A stretch of DNA of 64,000 bases from JAILLW01 sp045640525 (GTDB lineage Bacteria; Bacillota; Clostridia; Lachnospirales; Lachnospiraceae). Both the position numbers and the translations under genes were made by a program. A model generated the notes under the pieces. It worked only from the letters and a program-made list of their open reading frames with translations. It ran no database searches and was not told where the DNA came from. Location of the stretch: NCBI GenBank assembly GCA_045640525.1, contig JAZUFE010000002.1:59717-123716 (forward strand), given 5' to 3'. Numbering within the stretch: position 1 is the first letter of the stretch; every line of letters starts with the position of its first letter. This document shows, piece after piece, positions 54,469-62,947 of this stretch.

Positions 54469-55167
54469 ATGAAAAGACTTGCAATAATCACTGCACGCGG
54501 AGGAAGCAAACGTATTCCGCGTAAAAATATTTTACCATTTTTGGGTCAGCCGATATTGGCATACTCCATTAAAGCCGCACTTGAATCAAAGATGTTTGAT
54601 GAAGTAATGGTTTCTACGGAAGACGGGGAGATAGCGTCCATTGCTAAAGAATACGGTGCTAAGGTTCCCTTTTTAAGAAGCCCCGAGACTTCTAACGACT
54701 TCGCCGGAACAGCTGATGTTTTAATGGAGGTCTTGAATGAATATAAGAAACTCGGGAAGCAATTTGATACAATGTGCTGCATCTATCCTACAGCACCGTT
54801 TGTTACAGCCGATAAGCTTTCGGATGCGGTTCTTAAGCTTGAAAATTCCGAAGCCGATACATTGATTCCCGTGGTTAGATTTTCATATCCGCCTCAAAGA
54901 GCACTTGTTCAAAAAGACGGACTGCTGACATTTAAATATCCGGAATATCTGAATTCCAGAAGTCAGGATCTTGAACCGCATTTCCATGATGCCGGACAAT
55001 TCTATATTGTTAAGGTTAATCAATTTATGGTTAACAGGGAACTTATGGTTGGCAGTATTTTGCCATACGAGCTTTCCGAATTGGAGGTTCAGGATATTGA
55101 TAATATGTCGGATTGGAAGATAGCCGAGATTAAGTATCAATCAATGTTGGATGGTAAGGAAGAGTAA
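54469..55167 (+). CDS. pseF: pseudaminic acid cytidylyltransferase
   Basis: Activates pseudaminic acid as CMP-Pse for flagellin or surface glycosylation, 232 residues. The nucleotidyltransferase motif IITARGGSKRIPRKN and the later FHDAGQFYIV segment are diagnostic of PseF within the NeuA-like family. I start it at ATG 54469 with GGAG at 54459-54462; a GTG at 54430 would add 13 residues. It overlaps pseG by one base. Confidence 0.88.
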   Translation: MKRLAIITARGGSKRIPRKNILPFLGQPILAYSIKAALESKMFDEVMVSTEDGEIASIAKEYGAKVPFLRSPETSNDFAGTADVLMEVLNEYKKLGKQFDTMCCIYPTAPFVTADKLSDAVLKLENSEADTLIPVVRFSYPPQRALVQKDGLLTFKYPEYLNSRSQDLEPHFHDAGQFYIVKVNQFMVNRELMVGSILPYELSELEVQDIDNMSDWKIAEIKYQSMLDGKEE

Positions 55168-56210
55168 TGATATATTTTCGCGCGGATGGAAATTCACAAA
55201 TAGGTATGGGACATCTGCTTCGCTGCGCAAGCATTGCCCAAAGAGTACTCAAGTATACGAAATGTATATTTTTGTGCTCGGATGACAAATCTGCGCAAGT
55301 TGTCCGAAAACTGAGAATTGACACCGAAGTTCTCAATACTGCTCCGTTTTCGATTGAAGAAGCTGATTTGATAAGTTCGAAGCTTAACGGAAATGACTTG
55401 ATTTTGACGGACAGTTATCTGGTTACGGCGGATTATTTACTCAAACTGAAAGAAAAGTCCAAGGTTGTCTACATCGATGATTTGGTTAAGGATGCGTTTG
55501 ATGTTGATGCACTAATAAATTATAATAGTTATGCAAGTAAGGAAGAATACTTATATCTTTATAAAGATACACCTCCTGCCAACCTTCCGACATTTTGGCT
55601 TGGCAGTCGGTATGTACCGTTAAGAGAAGAATTTTCTTCGACGAAGCATTTCGATAAGAAACAGAATGAAATATTGATTACTGCGGGAGGTTCGGATTCG
55701 CTGAATCTTGCGGGAAGCATTGTTTCGGTATTATCAACCCGCATCTTGGATTCCGATGTGGTCTTTAATGTTGTGGCCGGAGCCATGAATCCGAATTATG
55801 ATAAGCTGACCGGGATTGCTCAGAAAGATTCTCGAATAAAGATATTCAGAAGTGTTGATAATATGGCGGCACTCATGTCGGAATGTACAATGGCCGTCAG
55901 CGCGGGTGGAAGCACATGTTATGAACTGTGCGCCATGGAATTACCCTTTATAGTTTTTTCGTACGCCGATAATCAGATTAAACTGTCGAAAGATATGGGG
56001 CAAAAGGGTGCTGCGATTTATGCGGGGCACATTGGAGACGAAGAATCGTTGAATGAAGTTATAGATATTATTGCATGTAAGTGCAGTGAGATGATAAAGG
56101 ACGTTTCCTTGCGTGAGACTATGATTAAGAAAGCCCAAAATATGGTCGATTCAAAAGGAGCGGACAGGTTGGCAAAAGCATTAATCAAAATGATGGAGGG
56201 ATTAGTATGA
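55167..56210 (+). CDS. pseG: UDP-2,4-diacetamido-2,4,6-trideoxy-beta-L-altropyranose hydrolase
   Basis: Releases UDP in pseudaminic acid synthesis, 347 residues, GT-B fold. The N-terminal motif FRADGNSQIGMGHLLRC contains the catalytic base His16, and the C-terminal half has AVSAGGSTCYELCAMELPF. It works between PseH and PseI, neither of which is in this window, nor are pseB and pseC. It is coupled to pseF upstream and overlaps pfkA by 4 bases. Confidence 0.88.
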   Translation: MIYFRADGNSQIGMGHLLRCASIAQRVLKYTKCIFLCSDDKSAQVVRKLRIDTEVLNTAPFSIEEADLISSKLNGNDLILTDSYLVTADYLLKLKEKSKVVYIDDLVKDAFDVDALINYNSYASKEEYLYLYKDTPPANLPTFWLGSRYVPLREEFSSTKHFDKKQNEILITAGGSDSLNLAGSIVSVLSTRILDSDVVFNVVAGAMNPNYDKLTGIAQKDSRIKIFRSVDNMAALMSECTMAVSAGGSTCYELCAMELPFIVFSYADNQIKLSKDMGQKGAAIYAGHIGDEESLNEVIDIIACKCSEMIKDVSLRETMIKKAQNMVDSKGADRLAKALIKMMEGLV

Positions 56211-57280
56211 AAAGAATAGGTATGCTTACTTCAGGCGGAGATTGTCAGGCACTTAATGCTGCCATGAGAGGTGTTGTCAAATCACTGACCAACAGCAAAG
56301 AGGATGTCGAAATATATGGTTTCCTCGAAGGCTACAAAGGATTGATATACGGAAATTTCAAAATGCTGACAAGCGCCGATTTTTCCGGAATATTGACCAA
56401 GGGCGGAACTATTTTGGGTTCTTCCAGAACTCCGTTTAAAACAATACAGGATCCCGATGAGAACGGACTTGATAAAGTTGATGCCATGATGCAGAACTAT
56501 TATAAACTGCGTTTGGATGTGCTCGTAATATTGGGTGGTAACGGAACACATAAGACAGCTAATCTGCTTCGTGAAAAAGGACTTAACATTATTACTTTAC
56601 CCAAGACCATAGATAATGATCTTTGGGGAACAGATATGACATTCGGATTCCAGTCGGCTGTTAATATAGCGACCAATTGCATTGACTGCATTCATACTAC
56701 GGCTGCTTCTCACGGCAGAATATTTATCGTAGAGGTTATGGGACATAAGGTAGGATATCTTACACTTAACGCCGGCATGGCAGGTGGTGCCGATATAATA
56801 CTGATTCCCGAAATTCCGTATGATATCAATAAAATAGTGGCTGCAATTGAAAAGCGACATGATTCGGGAAGTAAATTTACCATTATAGCAGTGGCAGAAG
56901 GCGCAATTTCGAAAGAGGATGCCGCATTGTCCAAGAAGGATTACAAGAAGAAACTCGAAAATTATAAATATCCTTCCGTTTCGTACGAGATAGCAGAGCA
57001 GATACAGAAGCTGACAGGTCAGGAAGTAAGAGTTACCGTTCCCGGACATACACAGCGCGGAGGCTCTCCGTGTCCGTATGACAGAGTATTTGCAAGCCGT
57101 TTGGGAGCTGAAGCAGGTGAGTTGATTCTCAAGGGCGAGTACGGCTTCATGGTCGGTTACAGAAATCGAGAAATAGTTAAGGTTCCGTTGGAAGATGTAG
57201 CCGGTAAGCTCAAAATGCTCGAGCCCAACGCTTCGATTATCAAGGAAGCTAAACTTTTGGGAATAAGTTTCGGAGATTAG
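56207..57280 (+). CDS. pfkA: 6-phosphofructokinase, mixed-type (group III) family
   Basis: Glycolytic kinase of 357 residues. It has SGGDCQALNAAMRG, GGNGTHKTAN with Asn112-Gly113, LPKTIDND with Lys133, and GHTQRGGSP. Glycine at the position equal to E. coli Gly104 predicts ATP use, while lysine at the position of Gly124 is the pyrophosphate-type residue; this combination marks group III enzymes. The preceding residue is Asn instead of the usual magnesium-binding Asp. It is 1 base from dnaX, in the same operon. Confidence 0.92.
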   Translation: MKRIGMLTSGGDCQALNAAMRGVVKSLTNSKEDVEIYGFLEGYKGLIYGNFKMLTSADFSGILTKGGTILGSSRTPFKTIQDPDENGLDKVDAMMQNYYKLRLDVLVILGGNGTHKTANLLREKGLNIITLPKTIDNDLWGTDMTFGFQSAVNIATNCIDCIHTTAASHGRIFIVEVMGHKVGYLTLNAGMAGGADIILIPEIPYDINKIVAAIEKRHDSGSKFTIIAVAEGAISKEDAALSKKDYKKKLENYKYPSVSYEIAEQIQKLTGQEVRVTVPGHTQRGGSPCPYDRVFASRLGAEAGELILKGEYGFMVGYRNREIVKVPLEDVAGKLKMLEPNASIIKEAKLLGISFGD

Positions 57281-57281
57281 G

Positions 57282-58904
57282 ATGTCATATACAGCACTGT
57301 ATCGAAAGTTTCGACCTCAAAATTTTGAAGATGTTAAGGGTCAGGAACATATCGTTACAACACTCAAAAATCAAATAAAGAATGATAGATTATCACATGC
57401 TTACCTGTTCACCGGTACTCGGGGAACAGGTAAGACCACGATAGCCAAAATTTTCGCAAGAGCGGTCAACTGTGAAAACCCGGTGGACGGAAGTCCTTGC
57501 GGCAAATGCGCAATGTGTCAAAGTATTTTGGAAGGCAGCAGTATGAACGTAATTGAAATGGATGCTGCTTCCAATAACGGCGTGGACAATATTCGTCAAA
57601 TTGTCGATGAAGTTACATATTCCCCTACTTTGGGTAAATATAAGGTCTATATTATCGATGAGGTTCATATGTTATCAACAGGGGCATTCAATGCGCTTTT
57701 GAAAACACTCGAAGAGCCTCCGTCATATGTTATCTTTATCCTGGCAACCACAGAAGTTCATAAGATTCCGATTACGATTCTGTCCAGATGTCAAAGATAT
57801 GATTTCAGAAGAATGACAATGGATAATGTATCCGATCAGATTAAGAAATTGACGCAGATAGAAAACGTTGCGATTGAGGACAAGGCTGTAAGATACATAG
57901 CCAAAGTTGCGGATGGTTCGATGCGTGACGGATTGAGTCTGCTTGATCAATGTATTGCATTTTATTTAGGTGAAGAGCTTACGTATGACAAGGTTTTGGA
58001 TGTGCTTGGAGCGGTTGATACGGAAGTGTTCTCCGAAATGTTGAGACAGATTATTAAAGGTGACGTGACAGCGTGTCTGAAAATCCTTGAAAAGATTGTT
58101 ATACAAGGACGAGAGCTTGGTCAGTTCATCTCTGACATAACCTGGTATTTAAGAAATCTTCTGCTAATTAAGACAGCACCGAGCAATGAAGAAATAATAG
58201 ACCTTTCTACGGAGAATATGGCAAGATTGAAAGAAGAAGCCAATGATGTATCGCATGAGGTAATAATGCGATACATAAGAATTCTTTCCGAATTGTCATC
58301 TTCTTTGAAATTTGCCACTCAAAAGAGAATTTTGGTTGAAGTTGCATTGATAAAGTTGTGCACACCGCAAATGGAAACCGATAACGGATCATTGGTTGAC
58401 AGAGTAAGGCAGATGGAAGAGAAGCTTGCCAACGGAATACAGGTTATTCCGACTCAAAATGATTCTCGTGCAATTTCACAGACCGATACCGTGAGTGAGT
58501 CGACGGCACGGGCTATTACCAAGGCATTACCGGAAGATATTAAGGCAATTGTTTCCAAATGGGGACAAATCGTTGCATATGACGGACTTTTGTCTCAATA
58601 TTTGAGAGATTCTTATCCGAGTATCGAAGGTGAATCAACTCTGATGATAGTATTTAGAGAGACTTTCTCGTATGAAAGATTCAAAACTACCGAACGCCTT
58701 AATGAAATTAAGGAAATGATAGCCGAAGCTACGGGTAAGGAAGTGAATGTGGCAGTTTCACTGGAAGGTGCAGATAATGTTTCGAAGGATGTTTTCCCGG
58801 ATATCAGAACCATGGTGGATGAGCAGATTGACTTCGAAATAGATGAGATTGATGACAACGGCTTGGAAGAAGATGATTTCGAGCCTGAAGATTATGATGA
58901 ATAG
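57282..58904 (+). CDS. dnaX: DNA polymerase III subunits gamma/tau
   Basis: Clamp-loader ATPase of the replisome, 540 residues. It has Walker A GTRGTGKTT, a zinc module with cysteines in CENPVDGSPCGKCAMC, Walker B IIDEVHML, sensor 1 ATTEVHKIP and arginine-finger LSRCQRYDF. The C-terminal third is tau-like and ends in an acidic tail. I see no obvious slippery heptamer for a gamma-length product. It is followed by ebfC and recR, the usual order. Confidence 0.96.
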   Translation: MSYTALYRKFRPQNFEDVKGQEHIVTTLKNQIKNDRLSHAYLFTGTRGTGKTTIAKIFARAVNCENPVDGSPCGKCAMCQSILEGSSMNVIEMDAASNNGVDNIRQIVDEVTYSPTLGKYKVYIIDEVHMLSTGAFNALLKTLEEPPSYVIFILATTEVHKIPITILSRCQRYDFRRMTMDNVSDQIKKLTQIENVAIEDKAVRYIAKVADGSMRDGLSLLDQCIAFYLGEELTYDKVLDVLGAVDTEVFSEMLRQIIKGDVTACLKILEKIVIQGRELGQFISDITWYLRNLLLIKTAPSNEEIIDLSTENMARLKEEANDVSHEVIMRYIRILSELSSSLKFATQKRILVEVALIKLCTPQMETDNGSLVDRVRQMEEKLANGIQVIPTQNDSRAISQTDTVSESTARAITKALPEDIKAIVSKWGQIVAYDGLLSQYLRDSYPSIEGESTLMIVFRETFSYERFKTTERLNEIKEMIAEATGKEVNVAVSLEGADNVSKDVFPDIRTMVDEQIDFEIDEIDDNGLEEDDFEPEDYDE

Positions 58905-58918
58905 AAAGGAAAATTGCA

Positions 58919-59260
58919 ATGGCTAAAAGAGGTGGATTCCCGGGAGGCATGGGTATGCCCGGAAATATGAACAATTTGATGAAGCAGGCACAGAGAATGC
59001 AGCGTCAGATGGAAGAATCTCAAAAGGAACTTGAGACTAAGGAGTTTACTGCTAAGGCAGGCGGTGGCGCGGTTGAAGTGACCGTGACAGGAGGAAAGGA
59101 AGTAACCAAAGTTGTTCTTTCACCGGATGCAGTAGATCCGGATGACATAGAGATGCTTCAGGATTTGATTATTGCCGCAACAAATGAAGCATTGAAGATG
59201 GCAGATGATGCCAATGGCGAGATAATGGGCAGAATGACAGGCGGCTTGGGAATGTTCTAA
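58919..59260 (+). CDS. ebfC: nucleoid-associated protein, YbaB/EbfC family
   Basis: DNA-binding dimer of 113 residues. It has a Gly/Met-rich N-terminus, the helix LMKQAQRMQRQMEESQKEL and the core KAGGGAVEVTVTGGKEVTKV. It lies between dnaX and recR as in most bacteria. The stop overlaps the recR start as TAATG. Confidence 0.94.
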   Translation: MAKRGGFPGGMGMPGNMNNLMKQAQRMQRQMEESQKELETKEFTAKAGGGAVEVTVTGGKEVTKVVLSPDAVDPDDIEMLQDLIIAATNEALKMADDANGEIMGRMTGGLGMF

Positions 59261-59856
59261 TGCAAATGTACAGCGGATACATTAATAAGTTAATAGAAGA
59301 ATTGTCCGCACTTCCCGGAATAGGAGATAAGTCGGCTCAGCGATTGGCATTTCACCTGATTAATATGCCGGAGGCGAAAGTTAAAAAGCTTGCAGATACA
59401 ATAGTGACCGCTAAAGAAAATGTTAAGTACTGTAAACATTGCTATACTTTGACGGATGCTGAGGTATGTCCGGTATGTTCCAATGAAAAGCGCAATCATA
59501 AGGTTATTATGGTGGTTGAGACGGTCAGAGATTTGGCAGCTTACGAGAAAACCGGAAAATATGAGGGTGTATATCACGTTCTCCACGGAGCAATTTCTCC
59601 CATGATGGGAATAGGACCGAATGACATTAAGCTGAAGGAACTTATCAAAAGACTTGAAAATGACATAGAAGAAGTTATTATTGCCACTAACTCAAGTCTT
59701 GAGGGTGAAACCACAGCGATGTATATAAGCAAGTTGATTAAGCCTACCGGAGTCAAGGTTACAAGAATTGCATCGGGAGTACCGGTCGGAGGTGACTTGG
59801 AGTATATCGATGAAGTTACGTTATTGAGAGCTTTGGAAGGCAGAACAGAATTATAA
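59260..59856 (+). CDS. recR: recombination protein RecR
   Basis: Recombinational repair mediator of 198 residues. It has an N-terminal helix-hairpin-helix (LPGIGDKSAQRLAFH), a four-cysteine zinc finger (CKHCYTL with CPVC), and a Toprim domain (VVETVRDLAAYEKT; ATNSSLEGETTA). A second ATG at 59266 is possible. It works with RecF/RecO at gapped DNA. Confidence 0.96.
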   Translation: MQMYSGYINKLIEELSALPGIGDKSAQRLAFHLINMPEAKVKKLADTIVTAKENVKYCKHCYTLTDAEVCPVCSNEKRNHKVIMVVETVRDLAAYEKTGKYEGVYHVLHGAISPMMGIGPNDIKLKELIKRLENDIEEVIIATNSSLEGETTAMYISKLIKPTGVKVTRIASGVPVGGDLEYIDEVTLLRALEGRTEL

Positions 59857-59871
59857 TACGGAGGGTTAGGC

Positions 59872-60909
59872 ATGAGCGTAATTAAAGAAGAGTTTGGAAA
59901 ATTTGACGGAAAAGATATTTTCAAATTTACTATTGAAAACAAGAATGGAATGAAGGCGTGTGTAATTAATTACGGCGCTATTCTTACTCAGCTGTGGGTT
60001 CCCGATAAAGACGGAAAGATAGAAGACGTCGTTCTTGGATATGACAAATTGGAAGATTACTTTGAAAACGGAAGTTTCTTCGGAGCTACCGTAGGACCGG
60101 TAGCCAACAGAACGGCCAATGCGAAGTTTACACTCAACGGTCAGGAGTACAATTTGGCAGTTAACGACGGAGTTAATAATCTTCATTCGGATTTTAGCAA
60201 GGGATACCATAAAATTGCGTATAATTTCGAAACTACCGACAACAGTGTTGCATTTTCGGTTAAGGATGCCGATATGAATATGGGATTCCCCGGAAATAAG
60301 GATGTCAAGGTCACATATTCTCTTTCGGATGACAATGAATTGAAAATACATTATGAGGCAGCTTCGGATAAAGATACAATGATTAATATGACCAACCATT
60401 CGTACTTCAATCTGAAGGGACATAATGCCGGAATAATAGAAGACCACGTTTTGATGATTAATGCTTCAAAATTCACTCCTGTAGTTGCCGGTGCAATTCC
60501 GACAGGTGAATTGCAGGATGTTAAAGGAACTGTTTTTGATTTCACGACACCTGTCAAAATCGGCGAGCGAATTGCAAATGATGAAGAACAGCTCAAATTG
60601 GTCAAAGGATATGATCATAACTGGGTACTTGATGATTATGAAAAAGGCTTCAGAAAAATTGCGGAAGTAACGGTTCCCGGTGTGTCACGTAAGATGGAAG
60701 TTTATACAGATCTTCCCGCAGTTCAATTCTATGCCGGAAACTGTATAAGTGAAACAATAGGTAAGGGTAATACCAAGTACGGTCCAAGATGCGGAATGTG
60801 TTTGGAGACACAATATTCTCCCGACTCAGCCAACCATCCGGAATGGCCTTCATGTGTATACGGCCCTTCAAGAAAGTATGAAACTTGTACTTCGTATAAG
60901 TTTGTTTAG
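59872..60909 (+). CDS. galM: aldose 1-epimerase (galactose mutarotase)
   Basis: Interconverts alpha and beta anomers of aldohexoses in the cytoplasm, 345 residues. It has GPVANRTANAKF, the catalytic histidine in NMTNHSYFNLKGH, and the acid residue region in FYAGNC and CLETQYSPDSANHP. A strong GGAGGG site precedes it. It is one of two sugar-metabolism genes (with pfkA) inside the DNA-maintenance operon. Confidence 0.94.
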   Translation: MSVIKEEFGKFDGKDIFKFTIENKNGMKACVINYGAILTQLWVPDKDGKIEDVVLGYDKLEDYFENGSFFGATVGPVANRTANAKFTLNGQEYNLAVNDGVNNLHSDFSKGYHKIAYNFETTDNSVAFSVKDADMNMGFPGNKDVKVTYSLSDDNELKIHYEAASDKDTMINMTNHSYFNLKGHNAGIIEDHVLMINASKFTPVVAGAIPTGELQDVKGTVFDFTTPVKIGERIANDEEQLKLVKGYDHNWVLDDYEKGFRKIAEVTVPGVSRKMEVYTDLPAVQFYAGNCISETIGKGNTKYGPRCGMCLETQYSPDSANHPEWPSCVYGPSRKYETCTSYKFV

Positions 60910-60914
60910 GTAAA

Positions 60915-62123
60915 ATGGCAACAATTAAGGATTTTTTTAAGGAAAAAAATAAACGTCTTGATAACAGTGAGATAGACTACAAAGAAAGAATAAGGCAGCA
61001 TAAGTTATCCGTATTTATCAAAACCACGGTAGCAATAGTGGTTTTCGTGGTTGTAATAGTTTTGCTGAATATATTCTGGAACGAAAAAACATTTACTACG
61101 GTATCGGTGAAGGAAACAGTTCCGATTTCCGTTGTTAACGGTGCAACGGCCTGCAATCTGAACGGTTCGGTTCTCATTTACAGTAAGGATGGAGCCAGCT
61201 GTATTGATTCCAAAGGTAAGGCTGTATGGAATCAGTCGTTCGAGATGCAGTCTCCGATTGTTTCAATTAACGGTAATACAGTTGCAATAGGTGATTATAA
61301 CGGACGAAATATTTATCTTGCCAATAAAGATAAAATTCTCGGAACCGTTAAGACGAATCTTCCCATCAGAGACGTAGCGGTATCGGATAACGGTGTTGTT
61401 GCAGCGGTTTTGGATGATGTAGATGTTGTAAGAGTGTTTATTTATAACGGAAATGAGGATACCGATACTCCGATAGTCGAGTCTAAGGCTACGATGAGCA
61501 AAAGCGGATATCCGATAAGTGTATCGTTAAGTCCCAACGGACAGATTATGATGGTATCATATTTTTATGTAGACAGTGGAAATATGAAATCATCTGTATC
61601 TTTTTACAATTTCGGAGAAGTCGGAAGTAACGAAGTTGATCATTTCGTAAGCGGTTTTGATTATGTGGATACGGTAATGCCGCTTGCAAGATTTGCATCG
61701 TCAAATACTGCTTTTGCTGTTTCTGATGACAGAATTGTATTTTTTAAGGGTAATGAAATTCCCAATAATATTGCAACTAATCTGCTTAGTGAGAAAGTAT
61801 TGGGAGTATATTACGATTCCGATTATGTAGGTTTGGTATTCCTTGATACATCGGGAGAATACCTGTATCGATTGGATGTATATAATTCTGCGGGAACCAA
61901 ATTGTGTTCTAAACAGTTTAACATTGAGTATACAGATATTGTTTTCAATAATGATATGTTTGCCATATATGGCGGAAACGAGTGCATGATTTGCGAAGTG
62001 AACGGGGATGAAAAGTTCGCGGGTACCTTCGACAGAACTGTAAGTCTGTTGGTTCCTACTTCATCAACGTATGAATATCTTTTGGTAACCGGAGATTCTT
62101 TGGATACCATCGAACTCAACTAA
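60915..62123 (+). CDS. DUF5711-type membrane-anchored protein
   Basis: Protein of 402 residues with unknown function. A charged cytoplasmic N-terminus (KDFFKEKNKRLDNSE), one membrane helix (about 36-58), and a large extracytoplasmic beta-rich domain with repeating blades (DSKGKAVWNQSF, VAVSDNGVVAAVLDD), probably a beta-propeller. It starts 5 bases after galM and forms a trio with the next two genes. Confidence 0.75.
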   Translation: MATIKDFFKEKNKRLDNSEIDYKERIRQHKLSVFIKTTVAIVVFVVVIVLLNIFWNEKTFTTVSVKETVPISVVNGATACNLNGSVLIYSKDGASCIDSKGKAVWNQSFEMQSPIVSINGNTVAIGDYNGRNIYLANKDKILGTVKTNLPIRDVAVSDNGVVAAVLDDVDVVRVFIYNGNEDTDTPIVESKATMSKSGYPISVSLSPNGQIMMVSYFYVDSGNMKSSVSFYNFGEVGSNEVDHFVSGFDYVDTVMPLARFASSNTAFAVSDDRIVFFKGNEIPNNIATNLLSEKVLGVYYDSDYVGLVFLDTSGEYLYRLDVYNSAGTKLCSKQFNIEYTDIVFNNDMFAIYGGNECMICEVNGDEKFAGTFDRTVSLLVPTSSTYEYLLVTGDSLDTIELN

Positions 62124-62150
62124 CTTGTGCGGAACGGATAACTGTGATTT

Positions 62151-62534
62151 ATGAACATATATACAATACTGGGCTTGGCGGCATTTGCATTTGTAATTAT
62201 ATGGAGAATGTTCCGCGCGTGCAAAACCGGATTTGCCAAGGAACTTGATAATACAATATCGATAATATTCGCGGTGTTCATAGGCTTCTATATTTATAAA
62301 ACGGCAAACGGTTTTGTTGAAGAACGATATGGAAGAGTGATTGCTTTCATAGCACTTATTGCGGCAGTACTTCTTATTTACAAGATAGTGAATCTGATTA
62401 TGACGGCTTTTAAGTTGTTCGCCAAACTTCCGGCAGTGAGGGTAATTGACAAATTTTTGGGCCTGTTTCTCGGTGCACTTGAAGGAGTAGTAATCGATAT
62501 GGCGCTTATTGAAGTTCTGCAATTTGTATTTTGA
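62151..62534 (+). CDS. small CvpA-like membrane protein
   Basis: Protein of 127 residues with four hydrophobic helices (about 3-17, 33-48, 60-85, 100-125). The CKTGFAKELDNTISIIFAVF segment and the later LGLFLGALEGVV motif resemble CvpA-family proteins. Role unknown. It follows the DUF5711 gene and is probably an envelope partner. Confidence 0.65.
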   Translation: MNIYTILGLAAFAFVIIWRMFRACKTGFAKELDNTISIIFAVFIGFYIYKTANGFVEERYGRVIAFIALIAAVLLIYKIVNLIMTAFKLFAKLPAVRVIDKFLGLFLGALEGVVIDMALIEVLQFVF

Positions 62535-62548
62535 GGGGGCAGTATATT

Positions 62549-62824
62549 ATGAATTCTGATTTTCAAAAGAAAGCGTATTTTAGTGGAAGAAAAATACTGA
62601 AATGGTATGAATATCATATGGAAGATTTAGAGAGCGACGGAATGACCAAAGATGATCTTCAGGTATTGGAAGAGATGAATGGGTCGGATGAGAGTGCACA
62701 GACCTCGGAGCCGTTGGATCCTGCACTTGAGGATGAGGTAAGCAGGATTATGGCTAACTTCGCCAATGCTCATCAGGATTCGGTGGACAGTTTGTTCTCG
62801 AATATCGATAATCCGCTTCCATAA
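62549..62824 (+). CDS. unknown small acidic soluble protein
   Basis: Protein of 91 residues, no family recognised. It has a basic/aromatic start (FQKKAYFSGRKILKWYEYH) and an acidic rest with few cysteines and no membrane segment. I start it at ATG 62549 with GAGGGGG at 62533-62539. It is the last gene before the operon terminator. Confidence 0.6.
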   Translation: MNSDFQKKAYFSGRKILKWYEYHMEDLESDGMTKDDLQVLEEMNGSDESAQTSEPLDPALEDEVSRIMANFANAHQDSVDSLFSNIDNPLP

Positions 62825-62826
62825 AC

Positions 62827-62855
62827 ACAACCCTCCAAACGGAGGGTTGTTTGAT
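62827..62855 (+). terminator. intrinsic terminator ending the long operon
   Basis: A 10-bp GC-rich stem (ACAACCCTCC at 62827-62836, GGAGGGTTGT at 62841-62850) with a 4-base loop is followed by TTGATT. The T-tract is short. It lies 3 bases after the stop codon. Confidence 0.8.
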
Positions 62856-62910
62856 TATAATCGGATATTTACTCAAAATATCAAGAAAGAATATATGGCA
62901 AATGTTAAAG

Positions 62911-62916
62911 TATAAT
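62911..62916 (+). promoter_or_regulatory. -10 element of the AraC-GGDEF gene
   Basis: TATAAT at 62911-62916 lies 31 bases before the GTG start. No -35 close to TTGACA is found at the right distance, so the promoter may need an activator, possibly the AraC-type product itself. Confidence 0.45.
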
Positions 62917-62947
62917 TACGATATCGATATGAAAGGAGTTTTGGACA

